The notes: generated by a model from the sequence alone, not told the origin. Positions 31,101-40,736 are shown, counted from the stretch's first letter. The stretch is DNA of 64,000 nucleotides from Flavobacterium sp. (GCF_039595935.1 NZ_JBCNKR010000004.1:371001-435000), one strand, 5' to 3'. Numbers and translations are program-made.

Positions 31101-32777
31101 ATGTTGCAGGAAAAAACAAAATCACATCATTTTATATTTCCAAAAACTCCAACCGGAGTCGACGGACTGGACGAAATTACAGAAGGCGGTTTCCCAAAAG
31201 GACGCCCTACTTTAATTTGCGGCGGTGCCGGATGTGGAAAAACATTATTGTCAATGCAGTTCCTTATTAGAGGAATTACAGAGTATGATGAACCCGGAGT
31301 TTTCATGTCTTTTGAAGAGCCTTCTGATGATCTTACTCTAAATGTAAAATCTCTTGGCTTTGACCTTGAACAACTTAAAAAAAATAAAAAACTCATAGTA
31401 GATCATGTTCGTGTCGAAAGATCAGAAATTGAAGAAGCCGGAGAATACGATCTTGATGGTTTATTTATACGTTTAGGACACGCTATCGATTCTATAAAAG
31501 CAACCCGTGTTGTATTAGACACCATAGAATCTCTATTTTCGGGTCTTGATAATCAGGCGATTTTGAGAGCCGAGTTACGAAGATTATTTCATTGGCTTAA
31601 ATCAAAAGGCGTAACGGCAGTTATAACAGGCGAACGTGGAGAAGCAACTCTTACTCGACAAGGTTTAGAAGAATATGTTTCTGACTGTGTTATTGTTCTC
31701 GACCATCGTGTTATTGAACAGGTTTCAACCCGAAGATTGCGAATTGTAAAATACAGAGGTTCAACACACGGAACTAATGAATATCCGTTTTTAATTGATG
31801 AAGACGGAATTTCGGTACTTCCTATTACTTCATTAAAATTAGACAATGAGGTTTCTTCAGATGTAATTTCAACCGGAGTTCCCGGATTAAATGAAATGTT
31901 TCTCGGCGGCGGGTTTTACCGCGGAAGCAATATCTTGATTTCCGGAACAGCTGGAACGGCAAAAACGACTATTGCCAGTTATTTTGCCAATCAGCAATGC
32001 GAAAACAAAGAAAGAACTATTTATTTCGCTTTTGAAGAATCTCCGCATCAATTAGTTCGTAACATGAAATCAATCGGAATTGATCTCGAAAAACACATCA
32101 AAAAGGGTTTATTGCAAATTCATTCTTCACGTCCCTCTTTGAATGGTCTTGAACTGCATTTGCTTACGCTTAGAAAATTAATCAAAGAATTTAGTCCAAC
32201 TACAATAGTTATAGATCCCATTAGTAATCTGATTTCTGTGGGAAGCGAGCACGAAGTTCGTTCTATGCTTGTACGATTAATCGATATGCTTAAAGCCAAT
32301 AATATTACGGCCTTGTTTACATCATTAAATAAACAAACCGAAAATTTCAGGCCAGACCTTGCCGAAGAATCAGTTTCATCATTAGTTGATACCTGGATAA
32401 CGGTGCGCGATATGGAAGGAATTGGCGAAAGAAACCGTGGAATTTTTATTGTAAAAGCCCGCGGAATGGGACATTCTAACCAAGTTAGAGAATTTGTGAT
32501 TACAAGTAACGGAATCGAATTACTCGATGTAGAATTAGGTCCGCAGGGAATTTTGACAGGAGCTGCGAGACAAACACAAAAATTGAAAAAAACAATTTCA
32601 GATATTAAACTTCAAAATGAAATCAGTCGTAAAGACCGTGAAATTGAACGTAAACGTAAAGTTCTCGAAGCGAATATAGAAGCATTAAAAACCGAATTCG
32701 AATCGGCAGAAGAAGAACTGAGCATATTAAAAGCAACAGAAGAACTACAGGCAAAACTGACTTCTAAAAAAAAGTAA
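31101..32777 (+). CDS. kaiC: KaiC-like double RecA-domain ATPase
   Basis: A 558-residue protein with two KaiC ATPase domains. The first has Walker A GGAGCGKT (41-48) and catalytic Glu72-Glu73; the second has GTAGTAKT (282-289) and Glu312-Glu313. At the position of the KaiC phospho-pair Ser-Thr stands Ser426-Ser427 ([11 protein letters not shown]), so autophosphorylation is plausible. The last 65 residues are a charged coiled coil (about 492-555) in place of the KaiA-binding tail. No kaiA is present. In other non-cyanobacteria such KaiC proteins act in stress signalling; a clock is not implied. It heads a tight five-gene operon. Confidence 0.93.
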   Translation: MLQEKTKSHHFIFPKTPTGVDGLDEITEGGFPKGRPTLICGGAGCGKTLLSMQFLIRGITEYDEPGVFMSFEEPSDDLTLNVKSLGFDLEQLKKNKKLIVDHVRVERSEIEEAGEYDLDGLFIRLGHAIDSIKATRVVLDTIESLFSGLDNQAILRAELRRLFHWLKSKGVTAVITGERGEATLTRQGLEEYVSDCVIVLDHRVIEQVSTRRLRIVKYRGSTHGTNEYPFLIDEDGISVLPITSLKLDNEVSSDVISTGVPGLNEMFLGGGFYRGSNILISGTAGTAKTTIASYFANQQCENKERTIYFAFEESPHQLVRNMKSIGIDLEKHIKKGLLQIHSSRPSLNGLELHLLTLRKLIKEFSPTTIVIDPISNLISVGSEHEVRSMLVRLIDMLKANNITALFTSLNKQTENFRPDLAEESVSSLVDTWITVRDMEGIGERNRGIFIVKARGMGHSNQVREFVITSNGIELLDVELGPQGILTGAARQTQKLKKTISDIKLQNEISRKDREIERKRKVLEANIEALKTEFESAEEELSILKATEELQAKLTSKKK

Positions 32778-32781
32778 AATC

Positions 32782-33078
32782 ATGAAAAAAGAAGTCACAG
32801 CCGAATGGCAGTTATTGCTTTACATAGCTGGCCAAACGCCAAAATCGATCAAGGCACTTGAAAACATAAAAAAGTACGCCGAAGAATATCTTAAAGGAAA
32901 ATACAGCATCGAGATTATCGATTTGCTGAAGAATCCGCAATTGGCAGAAGGCGATCAAATCTTGGCTGTACCAACTCTGGTGAGAAAATTTCCAGAACCA
33001 ATTCGCAAAATAATTGGTGATCTTTCAAACGAAGAAAGAGTACTTGTAGGACTTAATATTAAACCTATAAACAAGTAA
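32782..33078 (+). CDS. kaiB: KaiB-like protein 1
   Basis: A 98-residue thioredoxin-like KaiB of canonical length. It keeps nearly the full KaiB signature: [54 protein letters not shown]. KaiB binds phosphorylated KaiC and changes fold in cyanobacteria. It lies 4 bases after kaiC and 2 bases before a second, more divergent kaiB. Confidence 0.94.
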   Translation: MKKEVTAEWQLLLYIAGQTPKSIKALENIKKYAEEYLKGKYSIEIIDLLKNPQLAEGDQILAVPTLVRKFPEPIRKIIGDLSNEERVLVGLNIKPINK

Positions 33079-33080
33079 TC

Positions 33081-33380
33081 ATGGAAGATTCAGCTGATGG
33101 CACAAGTACAACCAAACATAAGTTCCTGCTTTTTGTTTCAGGTATGTCTGTTAAATCAGGACATGCAATCGAAAATTTACGCAAAATATGCGACACTTAT
33201 CTCAATGATAATTACGAATTAGAAATTATAGATATTACCCGTGACAAGGAACAAGCTGTAATTCATCAAATTGTAGCGATACCAACATTAATCAAAATAT
33301 ATCCGGAACCAAAACGAATAATTCTGGGTGATTTATCAGATAAAGAAAAGGTTTTATACATACTAAACATAGGGACATAA
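33081..33380 (+). CDS. kaiB: KaiB-like protein 2 (divergent paralogue)
   Basis: A 99-residue paralogue with a 12-residue N-terminal extension. The frame FVSGMSVKSGHAIENL, IIDITRDKEQAV, IVAIPTLIKIYPEP and ILGDLSDKEKVL is KaiB-like, but the KNPQLAE segment is replaced by TRDKEQA. It may have specialised for the adjacent kinase, as cyanobacterial SasA uses a KaiB-like head. The TAA stop abuts the TTG start of the next gene. Confidence 0.9.
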   Translation: MEDSADGTSTTKHKFLLFVSGMSVKSGHAIENLRKICDTYLNDNYELEIIDITRDKEQAVIHQIVAIPTLIKIYPEPKRIILGDLSDKEKVLYILNIGT

Positions 33381-34637
33381 TTGAAGAGCAAAGAATTAAA
33401 TATAGAATCATTATTATCCGAAATAGAATCATTAAGAGAAGAACTTTTTGAGGCTAATAGTATTGTCAATGCCATAAAACAAGGTGATGTCGATGCCCTC
33501 ATAGTTACCAGTAATGGAGTTCCTCAATTGTATTCTCTTGAAACGGCCGATTATACGTACAGACTTTTGATAGAAAAGTTTGGACAAGGTGCGCTTAGTA
33601 TTTCGCGAAACGGGCTCATATTGTACTGCAACGACTATTTTTCTGAATTAGTTGGTATTCCGTCAGAACAGATTACGGGAACGTATTTAAACGAATATTT
33701 CGATAATCCCACACAGTTTGTTCAGCTTATTCAGGCTTTGCGATACGGAATTACGACGCATGAAATTCTTTTTAAATCAAATAATAATAAAAAAACTTTT
33801 CCGGCTTATATCGCTTTAACAGATCTCGAACCTTCGGTAGAAGCCATTGGAATCGTAATTACCGATTTAACCGAAAAGAAAAAACACGAAGAAGCCCTGC
33901 TCCATCATCAGCAGGAACTGGAAGAAAAAATCAAGGAATTAAACCGAATCAATACCAATCTCGAAGAATTTATTCACGTTATTTCGCACGATTTAAAAGA
34001 ACCTCTCCGAAAAATTGTAATGAACACAAGCCGAATCGACGGAAGTTATTTAAAAGAAGCTGATACTAAAGCTATAAATGTCATGAAATTGTCAGCTTTG
34101 CGTTTAAATTCGCTTGTTGATGATTTAGTTCAGTATTCATCGCACACTGCGCAGGAAGAACGAACCAAAATAAACCTAAAAACCATCATTTCTGAAGTTA
34201 TTGAGGATTTTGAAATTATAATTTCTGATAAAAAAGCCAAAATTGAAACAGGAGATTTACCCATAATAAAAGCTTCCAGAGTTCAAATGCGACAGCTTTT
34301 CTCCAATCTTATTTCTAATTCTATTAAATATTGCAAAACCGGAATTAATCCAATAATAGAAATTTTTCAGGCAGAAGATGGAGATTCCGAAGTGCCAAAT
34401 CAAAACACTAAATTCGTAAAGATCCAAATAAAAGACAATGGTATAGGAATGGAAGAGAATCATTTGTCTAAAATCTTTACCATTTTTCAGCGCCTTCATG
34501 CCCGAAACGAATATTCAGGAAACGGAATTGGTCTTGCTATTTGCAAAAAAATCATGGAAAACCATTCCGGAAACATAACCGTCGAAAGCAAACTCAACGA
34601 AGGCACAACATTTAATCTTTACTTTCCAATTGTATAA
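33381..34637 (+). CDS. PAS histidine kinase of the kai operon
   Basis: A 418-residue soluble kinase starting with TTG immediately after the kaiB2 stop; no in-frame ATG lies before the conserved IVNAIKQGDVDALIV segment. A PAS domain (about 55-165), a coiled coil (167-195), phospho-acceptor His203 in VISHDLKEPLRK, and a HATPase (DNGIGM, GNGIGLAIC) follow. Unlike cyanobacterial SasA it has no KaiB-like head; the separate second KaiB may substitute. Its catalytic half closely resembles that of the stressosome-operon kinase (1667-3292). Confidence 0.92.
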   Translation: MKSKELNIESLLSEIESLREELFEANSIVNAIKQGDVDALIVTSNGVPQLYSLETADYTYRLLIEKFGQGALSISRNGLILYCNDYFSELVGIPSEQITGTYLNEYFDNPTQFVQLIQALRYGITTHEILFKSNNNKKTFPAYIALTDLEPSVEAIGIVITDLTEKKKHEEALLHHQQELEEKIKELNRINTNLEEFIHVISHDLKEPLRKIVMNTSRIDGSYLKEADTKAINVMKLSALRLNSLVDDLVQYSSHTAQEERTKINLKTIISEVIEDFEIIISDKKAKIETGDLPIIKASRVQMRQLFSNLISNSIKYCKTGINPIIEIFQAEDGDSEVPNQNTKFVKIQIKDNGIGMEENHLSKIFTIFQRLHARNEYSGNGIGLAICKKIMENHSGNITVESKLNEGTTFNLYFPIV

Positions 34638-34638
34638 A

Positions 34639-35043
34639 ATGCCACAAAAAAACAATCTACATATCATAATCGCCGAAGATGACTTTGATGACGCAGACGT
34701 AATCTGCGATACCTTCAACAACAATCCCAATTTCGGGAAAGTAAGCCTTGTAAACAATGGCGAAGAACTGCTCAATTACCTAAAAGACACCACAAACGAA
34801 AATCCCGACGTAATCCTGACCGATATCAACATGCCTATAATCGACGGCATCGAAGCCTTACAGCAAATTCTAAACAATTCTGCTTTAAAAGATATTCCGT
34901 GTTTTGTTTATTCTACGAGCATAAATCCCTCATACAAAGAAAAATGCGACGTTCTGGGCGTAAAAGCTTATCTTATAAAACCGTATTCTTTTGAGGCTTT
35001 CGCCGAAATTCCAAAGACAATTTTGAGTATTATTGAAGCTTAA
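34639..35043 (+). CDS. Single-domain response regulator of the kai operon
   Basis: A 134-residue receiver only, when started at MPQKNNLHIIIAEDD (34639), one base after the kinase stop; the frame extends 3 codons upstream. The acidic pocket AEDDFDD, phospho-Asp in VILTDINMP and the KPYSF lysine are intact. There is no output domain, so it relays to a partner elsewhere, as in CheY-like or Spo0F-like steps. It belongs to the Rcp1-like receivers that pair with EPLRK-type kinases. Confidence 0.92.
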   Translation: MPQKNNLHIIIAEDDFDDADVICDTFNNNPNFGKVSLVNNGEELLNYLKDTTNENPDVILTDINMPIIDGIEALQQILNNSALKDIPCFVYSTSINPSYKEKCDVLGVKAYLIKPYSFEAFAEIPKTILSIIEA

Positions 35044-35205
35044 TATCTTAACGCAAAAGCCTTAAGGCAGGTAAATTTTGTTCTTTCTTTAAGTTTGATT
35101 AGAGAAAACGAAACCCTGCAACAAGAAATCGATAAACTTGAAAATAGTTTTTATTGGTTGAATGAATTGGCTGAGATTTTGAATCCTTATTTGGATTTGG
35201 AGTAA
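35044..35205 (+). pseudogene. Possible gene fragment (coiled-coil ORF)
   Basis: An open frame with no ATG runs from the receiver stop to TAA at 35203-35205. From TTG at 35095 it reads LIRENETLQQEIDKLENSFY... and ends NPYLDLE, a heptad-like coiled coil. It may be a 36-residue small protein or the decayed tail of a lost gene. Translation is unproven. Confidence 0.35.
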
Positions 35206-35230
35206 AGTTATTTTGTTTTTAAAGTTTTAT

Positions 35231-35270
35231 AAACCCTTGATCATTTTTTATGATTGAGGGTTTTGTTTTT
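35231..35270 (+). terminator. Terminator of the kai operon
   Basis: A 14-bp stem (AAACCCTTGATCAT with ATGATTGAGGGTTT, two G-U pairs) and a short T loop are followed by TTTTGTTTTTTT. It separates the kai operon from the defence cassette. The next 130 bases show no gene. Confidence 0.85.
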
Positions 35271-35403
35271 TTATTGGGTTTGGAAAATACCGTATAAATA
35301 CTCGTTGTTTTGGGTTTGGATTATTGATATACTTGTTGAGATAAAAAAACTATGGGATTATGGTTTTCCTTAATTTAGCTTTAATTCTATTTTACATATT
35401 TGC

Positions 35404-35451
35404 ATACTTTTTTAGTGTTTCTATTTAAAAATAGAAACACTAAAAAAGTAT
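35404..35451. repeat. Perfect 48-bp palindrome at the left edge of the defence cassette
   Basis: 23-base arms (35404-35426 and 35429-35451, ATACTTTTTTAGTG...) match without mismatch around a 2-base centre. CATATTTG (35395-35402), one base off TAnnTTTG, immediately precedes it, so a transcript could start within it. It has no T-run, so it is not a simple terminator. It may be an operator, a protective 5' hairpin or an integration scar. Confidence 0.8.
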
Positions 35452-35513
35452 AAATTAAGAGTTTCTTCAAAAAAAATAATACAGAAAAGTAATAAAAAAT
35501 TAATAGATAAATC

Positions 35514-36806
35514 ATGGAAAGTTTAAATTATGGACAATCTTCAAAATGGGATAGAAAAATATTTTACGTTTCTCTCGAAAATTATGAACAAATAAAAGAA
35601 GATAGTTTTCAAATTTTTTTTGACGGAATTCAATCTGAAAAATTAAACTTCTTCAATGGAAGTTCTTTATTAGATTCTTATAATGAAATTACGCCTTATA
35701 TATTTTCAATAATCGTTACTGAAGAACAGTTTAAAGGAATAATGTTTTTTTTAGAAAAAGCAATATATAAAAGTAGATGGTTTAAATTAATTATTACTGA
35801 GAGAAAAACAGAAATGCCAGTCAGTTTTATAATTGATAATTATACAAATGATGGTAATAATCCACAAGAAAGATATATTAGTAAGATAACGCAATTACAT
35901 TCTAGTTCAAGTATTAATAAAATACTCAATAACTATTTCTCTTGGGAATCTTTTGAATTAAGCAACAAGGAACAAATCGAAAATCAATTAATAAAACCTT
36001 CAATAAATGGGGAGAATTATATACATAAAGTAAACTTATATAATGTTGGTCAAGGAAATTTAAGCGCAATTACAGATGAAAAAAATGTCCCTCTACTTTA
36101 TTTCGATATAGGTGGTGGTTTCGCTTGGAATAAGGCAACATATCCAAATACTTTAAGATTGTGTTTTAGTTATACAAAAACAATAGTAATTTCTCATTGG
36201 GATAATGATCATCTTGAAACAGCAAAAAGATACTTCACAAATGATCCCACAAAGCTAGATGGCATTACATGGATTGTTCCTCAACAAGTTATAACAGCAT
36301 CATACTTTAAACTCGCAGCAAAAATGAATGCGTCTGGCAATCTAATCATTTGGCCTTCGTCACTAAAAGGTTCAATGTCTTTTTGGTTTGGTAAATTAAT
36401 AAAATGTAATGGGCCTGACAAAAATCATTCAGGATTAGCAATGATAATCACTTCACCAAATAATTCAATTAAAAATGTTTTACATCCTGGTGATGCAGCA
36501 TACAAATATATACCTTGGATAAAAAAAATAAAATTTGATGGTTTAGTTGCAACACATCATGGTGCAAACTTTGATGATCAGAATTCTCCTGTGCCAAACT
36601 CTGAAAATGGTAAAATAGCATATTCATATGGCTTGAACAACACTTACAATCATCCTAAAACTCTCGCTTTAGACGCACATTTATTTAACAACTGGAAAAA
36701 CATACATGACACAGTGAATGGAAATATATCATTCACTTTAGATGCTCATAATACAGTTGTTCCTTGTGCAATAAATTGTGATTTAGCCGTCATTCAAACA
36801 TATTAA
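35514..36806 (+). CDS. ComEC-type metallo-beta-lactamase fold protein of defence cassette
   Basis: A 430-residue protein with no signal peptide. Residues 1-170 are not recognised. Residues about 175-430 are a metallo-beta-lactamase fold of the ComEC/Rec2 type: VGQGNLSAI, LYFDIGGG, the metal motif SHWDNDH (His228, Asp230, Asp232, His233), HPGD (324-327) and THHGAN (His348-His349). ComEC-like domains are thought to be nucleases, so a nucleic-acid-degrading effector is possible. It is 19 bases upstream of the McrB gene, on the same strand and of the same AT-rich style, and so part of one cassette. I know no named system with exactly this trio. Confidence 0.8.
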   Translation: MESLNYGQSSKWDRKIFYVSLENYEQIKEDSFQIFFDGIQSEKLNFFNGSSLLDSYNEITPYIFSIIVTEEQFKGIMFFLEKAIYKSRWFKLIITERKTEMPVSFIIDNYTNDGNNPQERYISKITQLHSSSSINKILNNYFSWESFELSNKEQIENQLIKPSINGENYIHKVNLYNVGQGNLSAITDEKNVPLLYFDIGGGFAWNKATYPNTLRLCFSYTKTIVISHWDNDHLETAKRYFTNDPTKLDGITWIVPQQVITASYFKLAAKMNASGNLIIWPSSLKGSMSFWFGKLIKCNGPDKNHSGLAMIITSPNNSIKNVLHPGDAAYKYIPWIKKIKFDGLVATHHGANFDDQNSPVPNSENGKIAYSYGLNNTYNHPKTLALDAHLFNNWKNIHDTVNGNISFTLDAHNTVVPCAINCDLAVIQTY

Positions 36807-36825
36807 TATTATAAATAAAATAAAT

Positions 36826-39429
36826 ATGAATATATTTTTTGGCAAAATTTCACAAAAATTTGATACAGTTCAATTAAAAGAAGGTTACTACTCTGCACCA
36901 AAAGATTCATCTTGGTTTGGTGAACTAGAATTAGGTGATTATGTTTATATGATTGGAGGCGAAAAAATACAATTTTGGAAAGCGGAAGAATGGGGACTTA
37001 AAAATGACAGAGAGTCTTTAATTTTTGAAATTATAAATCCTGATTTAGGAATTAATGGTTCACAATTAATAGCATTAAAATTTCTCAAATTTACGAGATC
37101 ATTAGCTGTAATGTCATCTAGGTCAGCTAGAAATAAAGCCTTCTTCAAATTAGAATTGAATAAAGAAATTTCTATAGCAGATTTATCAAATTCTGATTTT
37201 TATAAGAGTCAAGATTTATACAGATCAATCAGAATTATTAAACAAGAGGAAGTAATTGAAAATTCAGAAGATATTCAATTGATTTATGAAAACTCGATTC
37301 TTCAACTTGTTGATAATAATTTTATTGAGGAATCAACAAAAAAAGACTTTATAGATAATCTAGATAAGAAAGGTAAAGGAGCAAAAATGAAAGATAATGT
37401 ATTAGATTTTTTTTCTAATGCAGTAAATAACCTTCCAACAGAAATAACATATAAACAAATTGGGTTAAGGAGTTTTTATGATACATTTTTTTGCAATTAT
37501 AAAGATAAGAGTATTGAAGAAAACTCAGAACCTAAATACTGGCTATATGCACCTGGCGAAAATGCAACTAAATGGGATGAATTTTATACAGAAGGCATCA
37601 TGGCACTTGGATGGGATGATATTGGAACTTTAGAACAATATAAGACCAAGCGTGAAATTAATGACGCCTTAGTAAATCAATATGGCGGTAATGAAGACAA
37701 AAAAAATGATGTTGCGGCAAATGATAATTTTATTAACAAACTTGATATAGAAGATGTAATCATTGTAAAAAAAGGAAGAGGTGAATTACTCGGTTACGGA
37801 ATTGTATCTTCAGAATATTATTTTGATGAAAAAAGAGATAATTATAAACATTGCAGGAAGGTAAATTGGTCTTTAAAAGGTAACTGGAAATTAAATTTTA
37901 GTTTAGTTTTAAAAACTTTGACCGATATCACTAGGTACTCTACTGACGACCCAAGATATTCATATTATTATCAACTTTTATTAGCTATCATGGAAGGCCA
38001 TGATAAGAATGATATTCAATCAATTACTAAAAGGGAAGATCAAAAACAGATCGTATCACTTAATCAAATTCTCTACGGGCCTCCGGGAACAGGAAAAACT
38101 TATGAACTTCAGCAAATTATAAAAGATTGGGGGTTAGATGAAAAAGCAGGGAATGAAAAAGATTATAATTCTTTTGTTAAAAACTATACTTGGTGGCAAA
38201 TAATTGCTTTAGTATTGACTGAAAAAGGTAAAACTATTGTGCCAGAATTAGCTAAACATCCTTTAATTATTGCAAAATTAGGATCTAGTAATATTAAAAG
38301 TTTAAACACTAGATTATGGAGTAGTCTGCAAAATCACACAGTTGATAATTGTGCTAATGTAAAGCTAGTAAAACGAATTGGAAATAAAGTTTTTTACAAA
38401 GAAAAAAATTCTGAGTGGAGATTAGACAATGTAAGTGAATTTCAAGCTGAGTTTGCCTCTATTATTGAAGATTATGAAGAGTTTAAGACAAGCGATAATA
38501 TCAAAACTAAGGATTATACATTTACAACTTGTCATCAAAGTTTGAGCTATGAAGACTTTATAGAAGGGATAAAACCTAATCTTGACGATTCAAGTAAATT
38601 GGAAGCTGAAGATGGGGAATCTAAAAATTTAACCTATGAAATTAGAAAAGGTATTTTTTACAACGCATGCGAAAAAGCAGTTCAAAAAGCAGGTTTTATT
38701 AATCTAAAAGATTGTCTAGATAAGACAAAAGAAGAAAGGCGAATAGCTTTTGAAGAAGCATGTTTAAAGGGGGATATTCATGTATTATTTTTAGATGAAA
38801 TTAATCGATGTAATGTTTCAGGCGTTTTTGGAGAATTAATTACTATTATAGAAGAAGACAAACGATTAGGAAGTAAAAATGAAATTAGTGATATAATTTT
38901 GCCTTACAGTCAAGATCAATTTGGAGTTCCACCAAATTTATATATCATTGGCACGATGAATACAGCTGACAGAAGTGTTGAAGCCTTAGATTCTGCGCTT
39001 AGGAGACGTTTTTCATTTACAGAATTAATGCCTCAAGCAGAGTTATTAAAAGACATTTCATTTTCCAACTTTAATCTACAAGAAGTTCTGGAAGCAATTA
39101 ATGGAAGAATTGAAATTTTATTAGATAGAGATCATACTATTGGGCATTCTTATTTCTTAAATGTAGAATCTGGCGAGACTGAAAATCTTCAAAAAGTTTT
39201 CGAAAATTGTATTATCCCTTTACTTCAAGAATATTTTTATCATGACTATGAAAAAATTGCTTTGATTCTAGGAGAAGGTTTTGTAGAATGTATTGAAACA
39301 TCTGAAAATTTAGTTGTTTTTGCCAAATTTTCTAAAGCTATTGATATTCCAAATATTTCAAGAAGTTTCAAATTAAAAAAGGATATTAAAAACATAGAAA
39401 ACTCTATTACTTTATTATTAAATAGATAA
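36826..39429 (+). CDS. mcrB: McrB-type AAA+ GTPase with EVE-like domain
   Basis: An 867-residue protein. Residues 1-230 are an unrecognised N-terminal region. Residues 237-390 form an EVE/PUA-like modified-base reader (KYWLYAPGENATKWDEFYTEGIMALGWDD). Residues about 405-860 are the McrB AAA+ domain: Walker A GPPGTGKT (418-425), Walker B LFLDEINR (about 653-660) and the GTP-binding signature MNTADRS (712-717 for NTADRS). In McrBC systems this ring translocates on DNA with modified cytosines and activates McrC. Its stop overlaps the mcrC start by one base (TAATG). Confidence 0.93.
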   Translation: MNIFFGKISQKFDTVQLKEGYYSAPKDSSWFGELELGDYVYMIGGEKIQFWKAEEWGLKNDRESLIFEIINPDLGINGSQLIALKFLKFTRSLAVMSSRSARNKAFFKLELNKEISIADLSNSDFYKSQDLYRSIRIIKQEEVIENSEDIQLIYENSILQLVDNNFIEESTKKDFIDNLDKKGKGAKMKDNVLDFFSNAVNNLPTEITYKQIGLRSFYDTFFCNYKDKSIEENSEPKYWLYAPGENATKWDEFYTEGIMALGWDDIGTLEQYKTKREINDALVNQYGGNEDKKNDVAANDNFINKLDIEDVIIVKKGRGELLGYGIVSSEYYFDEKRDNYKHCRKVNWSLKGNWKLNFSLVLKTLTDITRYSTDDPRYSYYYQLLLAIMEGHDKNDIQSITKREDQKQIVSLNQILYGPPGTGKTYELQQIIKDWGLDEKAGNEKDYNSFVKNYTWWQIIALVLTEKGKTIVPELAKHPLIIAKLGSSNIKSLNTRLWSSLQNHTVDNCANVKLVKRIGNKVFYKEKNSEWRLDNVSEFQAEFASIIEDYEEFKTSDNIKTKDYTFTTCHQSLSYEDFIEGIKPNLDDSSKLEAEDGESKNLTYEIRKGIFYNACEKAVQKAGFINLKDCLDKTKEERRIAFEEACLKGDIHVLFLDEINRCNVSGVFGELITIIEEDKRLGSKNEISDIILPYSQDQFGVPPNLYIIGTMNTADRSVEALDSALRRRFSFTELMPQAELLKDISFSNFNLQEVLEAINGRIEILLDRDHTIGHSYFLNVESGETENLQKVFENCIIPLLQEYFYHDYEKIALILGEGFVECIETSENLVVFAKFSKAIDIPNISRSFKLKKDIKNIENSITLLLNR

Positions 39430-40736
39430 TGAATAAGTTGAAAAATTTCATACAAACTTTCGAATTTTCTTCTCTTCAGCAAGGAGTAAAATATAATGGA
39501 ATATTATTTACAGAATTACACTTTAATGCTTTAGTAAAATTAAATGAGCAACATAAAAATAAATATTTTACAATCGGTTTAAAAAAAGTGACTTTTCAAC
39601 AATTTGTTGGAGTTATTCGTGCTGGTGATTTAACAATAGAAATTCTTCCTAAAATAGACAAATGCAGAGAAGATAAAGATGTATGGCAAAATGTTTTAAT
39701 AGAAATGCTTCGAGTAACTCGAAAACTCAAAATCGAAAAAGTTGGCGAAGCAAATGTTAGCAGACAAAATATTCATTTATTGGACCTTTATTTTGAGTGG
39801 TTTTTAAATGAAATCCAAACCTTAATTCATCAAGGTCTTATAAAACAATATTATAAAGAAACAAGTAATGTAAAAGCTTTAAAAGGAAAATTAGATTTTG
39901 CCGGACATATTAATAAGAATCTAATCCATAAAGAGCGTTTTTATACAACACATCAAGTTTACGATAAAAACCATTTGGTCCATCAGATTTTATTTAAAGC
40001 TTTGGAAATAATAGAAAAATGTACTAAAGGCAATTATCTATATTCTAAATGTAAAACTGTTCAATTAGATTTTCCAGAAGTAAAAAATATTTTAGTTACT
40101 GAAACAACATTTTCTAAAGTTCCTAAAAATAGAAAAACAGCTCCTTATGAAACTGCTTTAGGGATTTCAAGGTTTATTATTTTAAATTTTGCCCCCAATA
40201 TTTCTAGTGGTTCAGAAAATATGCTGGCGTTACTATTTGACATGAATTCATTATGGGAAGAATATATTTTAGCAAGATTAAAACAATCTGATAAAAAAGT
40301 AAAAATATATGGTCAGCAATCTACACATTTTTGGAATGGTATCTCGATAAGACCTGATATTGTAATTGAACATGGTACTGAGAAGTTTATTATTGATACA
40401 AAATGGAAAAACATTTCATACAATCAACCTTCAACACATGATTTACGACAAATGTATGCTTATAATGATTATTGGAAATCTACAAAAGCAATGTTGTTAT
40501 ATCCATCAAGAGAAAGTAAATTTGAAGGTTTTATAAAATTTCAAGATCATCATGTTCACGAATACATTATGCATGACCAAAAAAAAATTATTCAACATGA
40601 ATGTGGATTGGGTAAAATTTCTATTTTCGAAAAGGATAAAGATGTTTTAAATCATAAAATTGGAGAAGAAATTATTGATTGGTTCATAAAAGTTGTACCT
40701 AATCCTCCAACCTCAAATAATTACCATCAAAACTAA
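39429..40736 (+). CDS. mcrC: McrC-type PD-(D/E)xK endonuclease subunit
   Basis: A 435-residue protein. The N-terminal part has the McrC-type stretch FVGVIRAGDLTIEILPKIDK. The C-terminal nuclease has RPD (Asp310) and IIDTKWK (Asp323-x-Lys325), the catalytic PD-(D/E)xK set. With McrB it cuts modified or foreign DNA. Its last about 13 codons (VPNPPTSNNYHQN) overlap a minus-strand gene-like fragment, suggesting that its 3' end was formed at an insertion junction. Confidence 0.92.
   Translation: MNKLKNFIQTFEFSSLQQGVKYNGILFTELHFNALVKLNEQHKNKYFTIGLKKVTFQQFVGVIRAGDLTIEILPKIDKCREDKDVWQNVLIEMLRVTRKLKIEKVGEANVSRQNIHLLDLYFEWFLNEIQTLIHQGLIKQYYKETSNVKALKGKLDFAGHINKNLIHKERFYTTHQVYDKNHLVHQILFKALEIIEKCTKGNYLYSKCKTVQLDFPEVKNILVTETTFSKVPKNRKTAPYETALGISRFIILNFAPNISSGSENMLALLFDMNSLWEEYILARLKQSDKKVKIYGQQSTHFWNGISIRPDIVIEHGTEKFIIDTKWKNISYNQPSTHDLRQMYAYNDYWKSTKAMLLYPSRESKFEGFIKFQDHHVHEYIMHDQKKIIQHECGLGKISIFEKDKDVLNHKIGEEIIDWFIKVVPNPPTSNNYHQN

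Noticed and set aside
31101..35043. A true circadian clock
   Set aside because: No kaiA, no SasA-type KaiB head on the kinase and no RpaA-type output; homology alone does not show rhythm.
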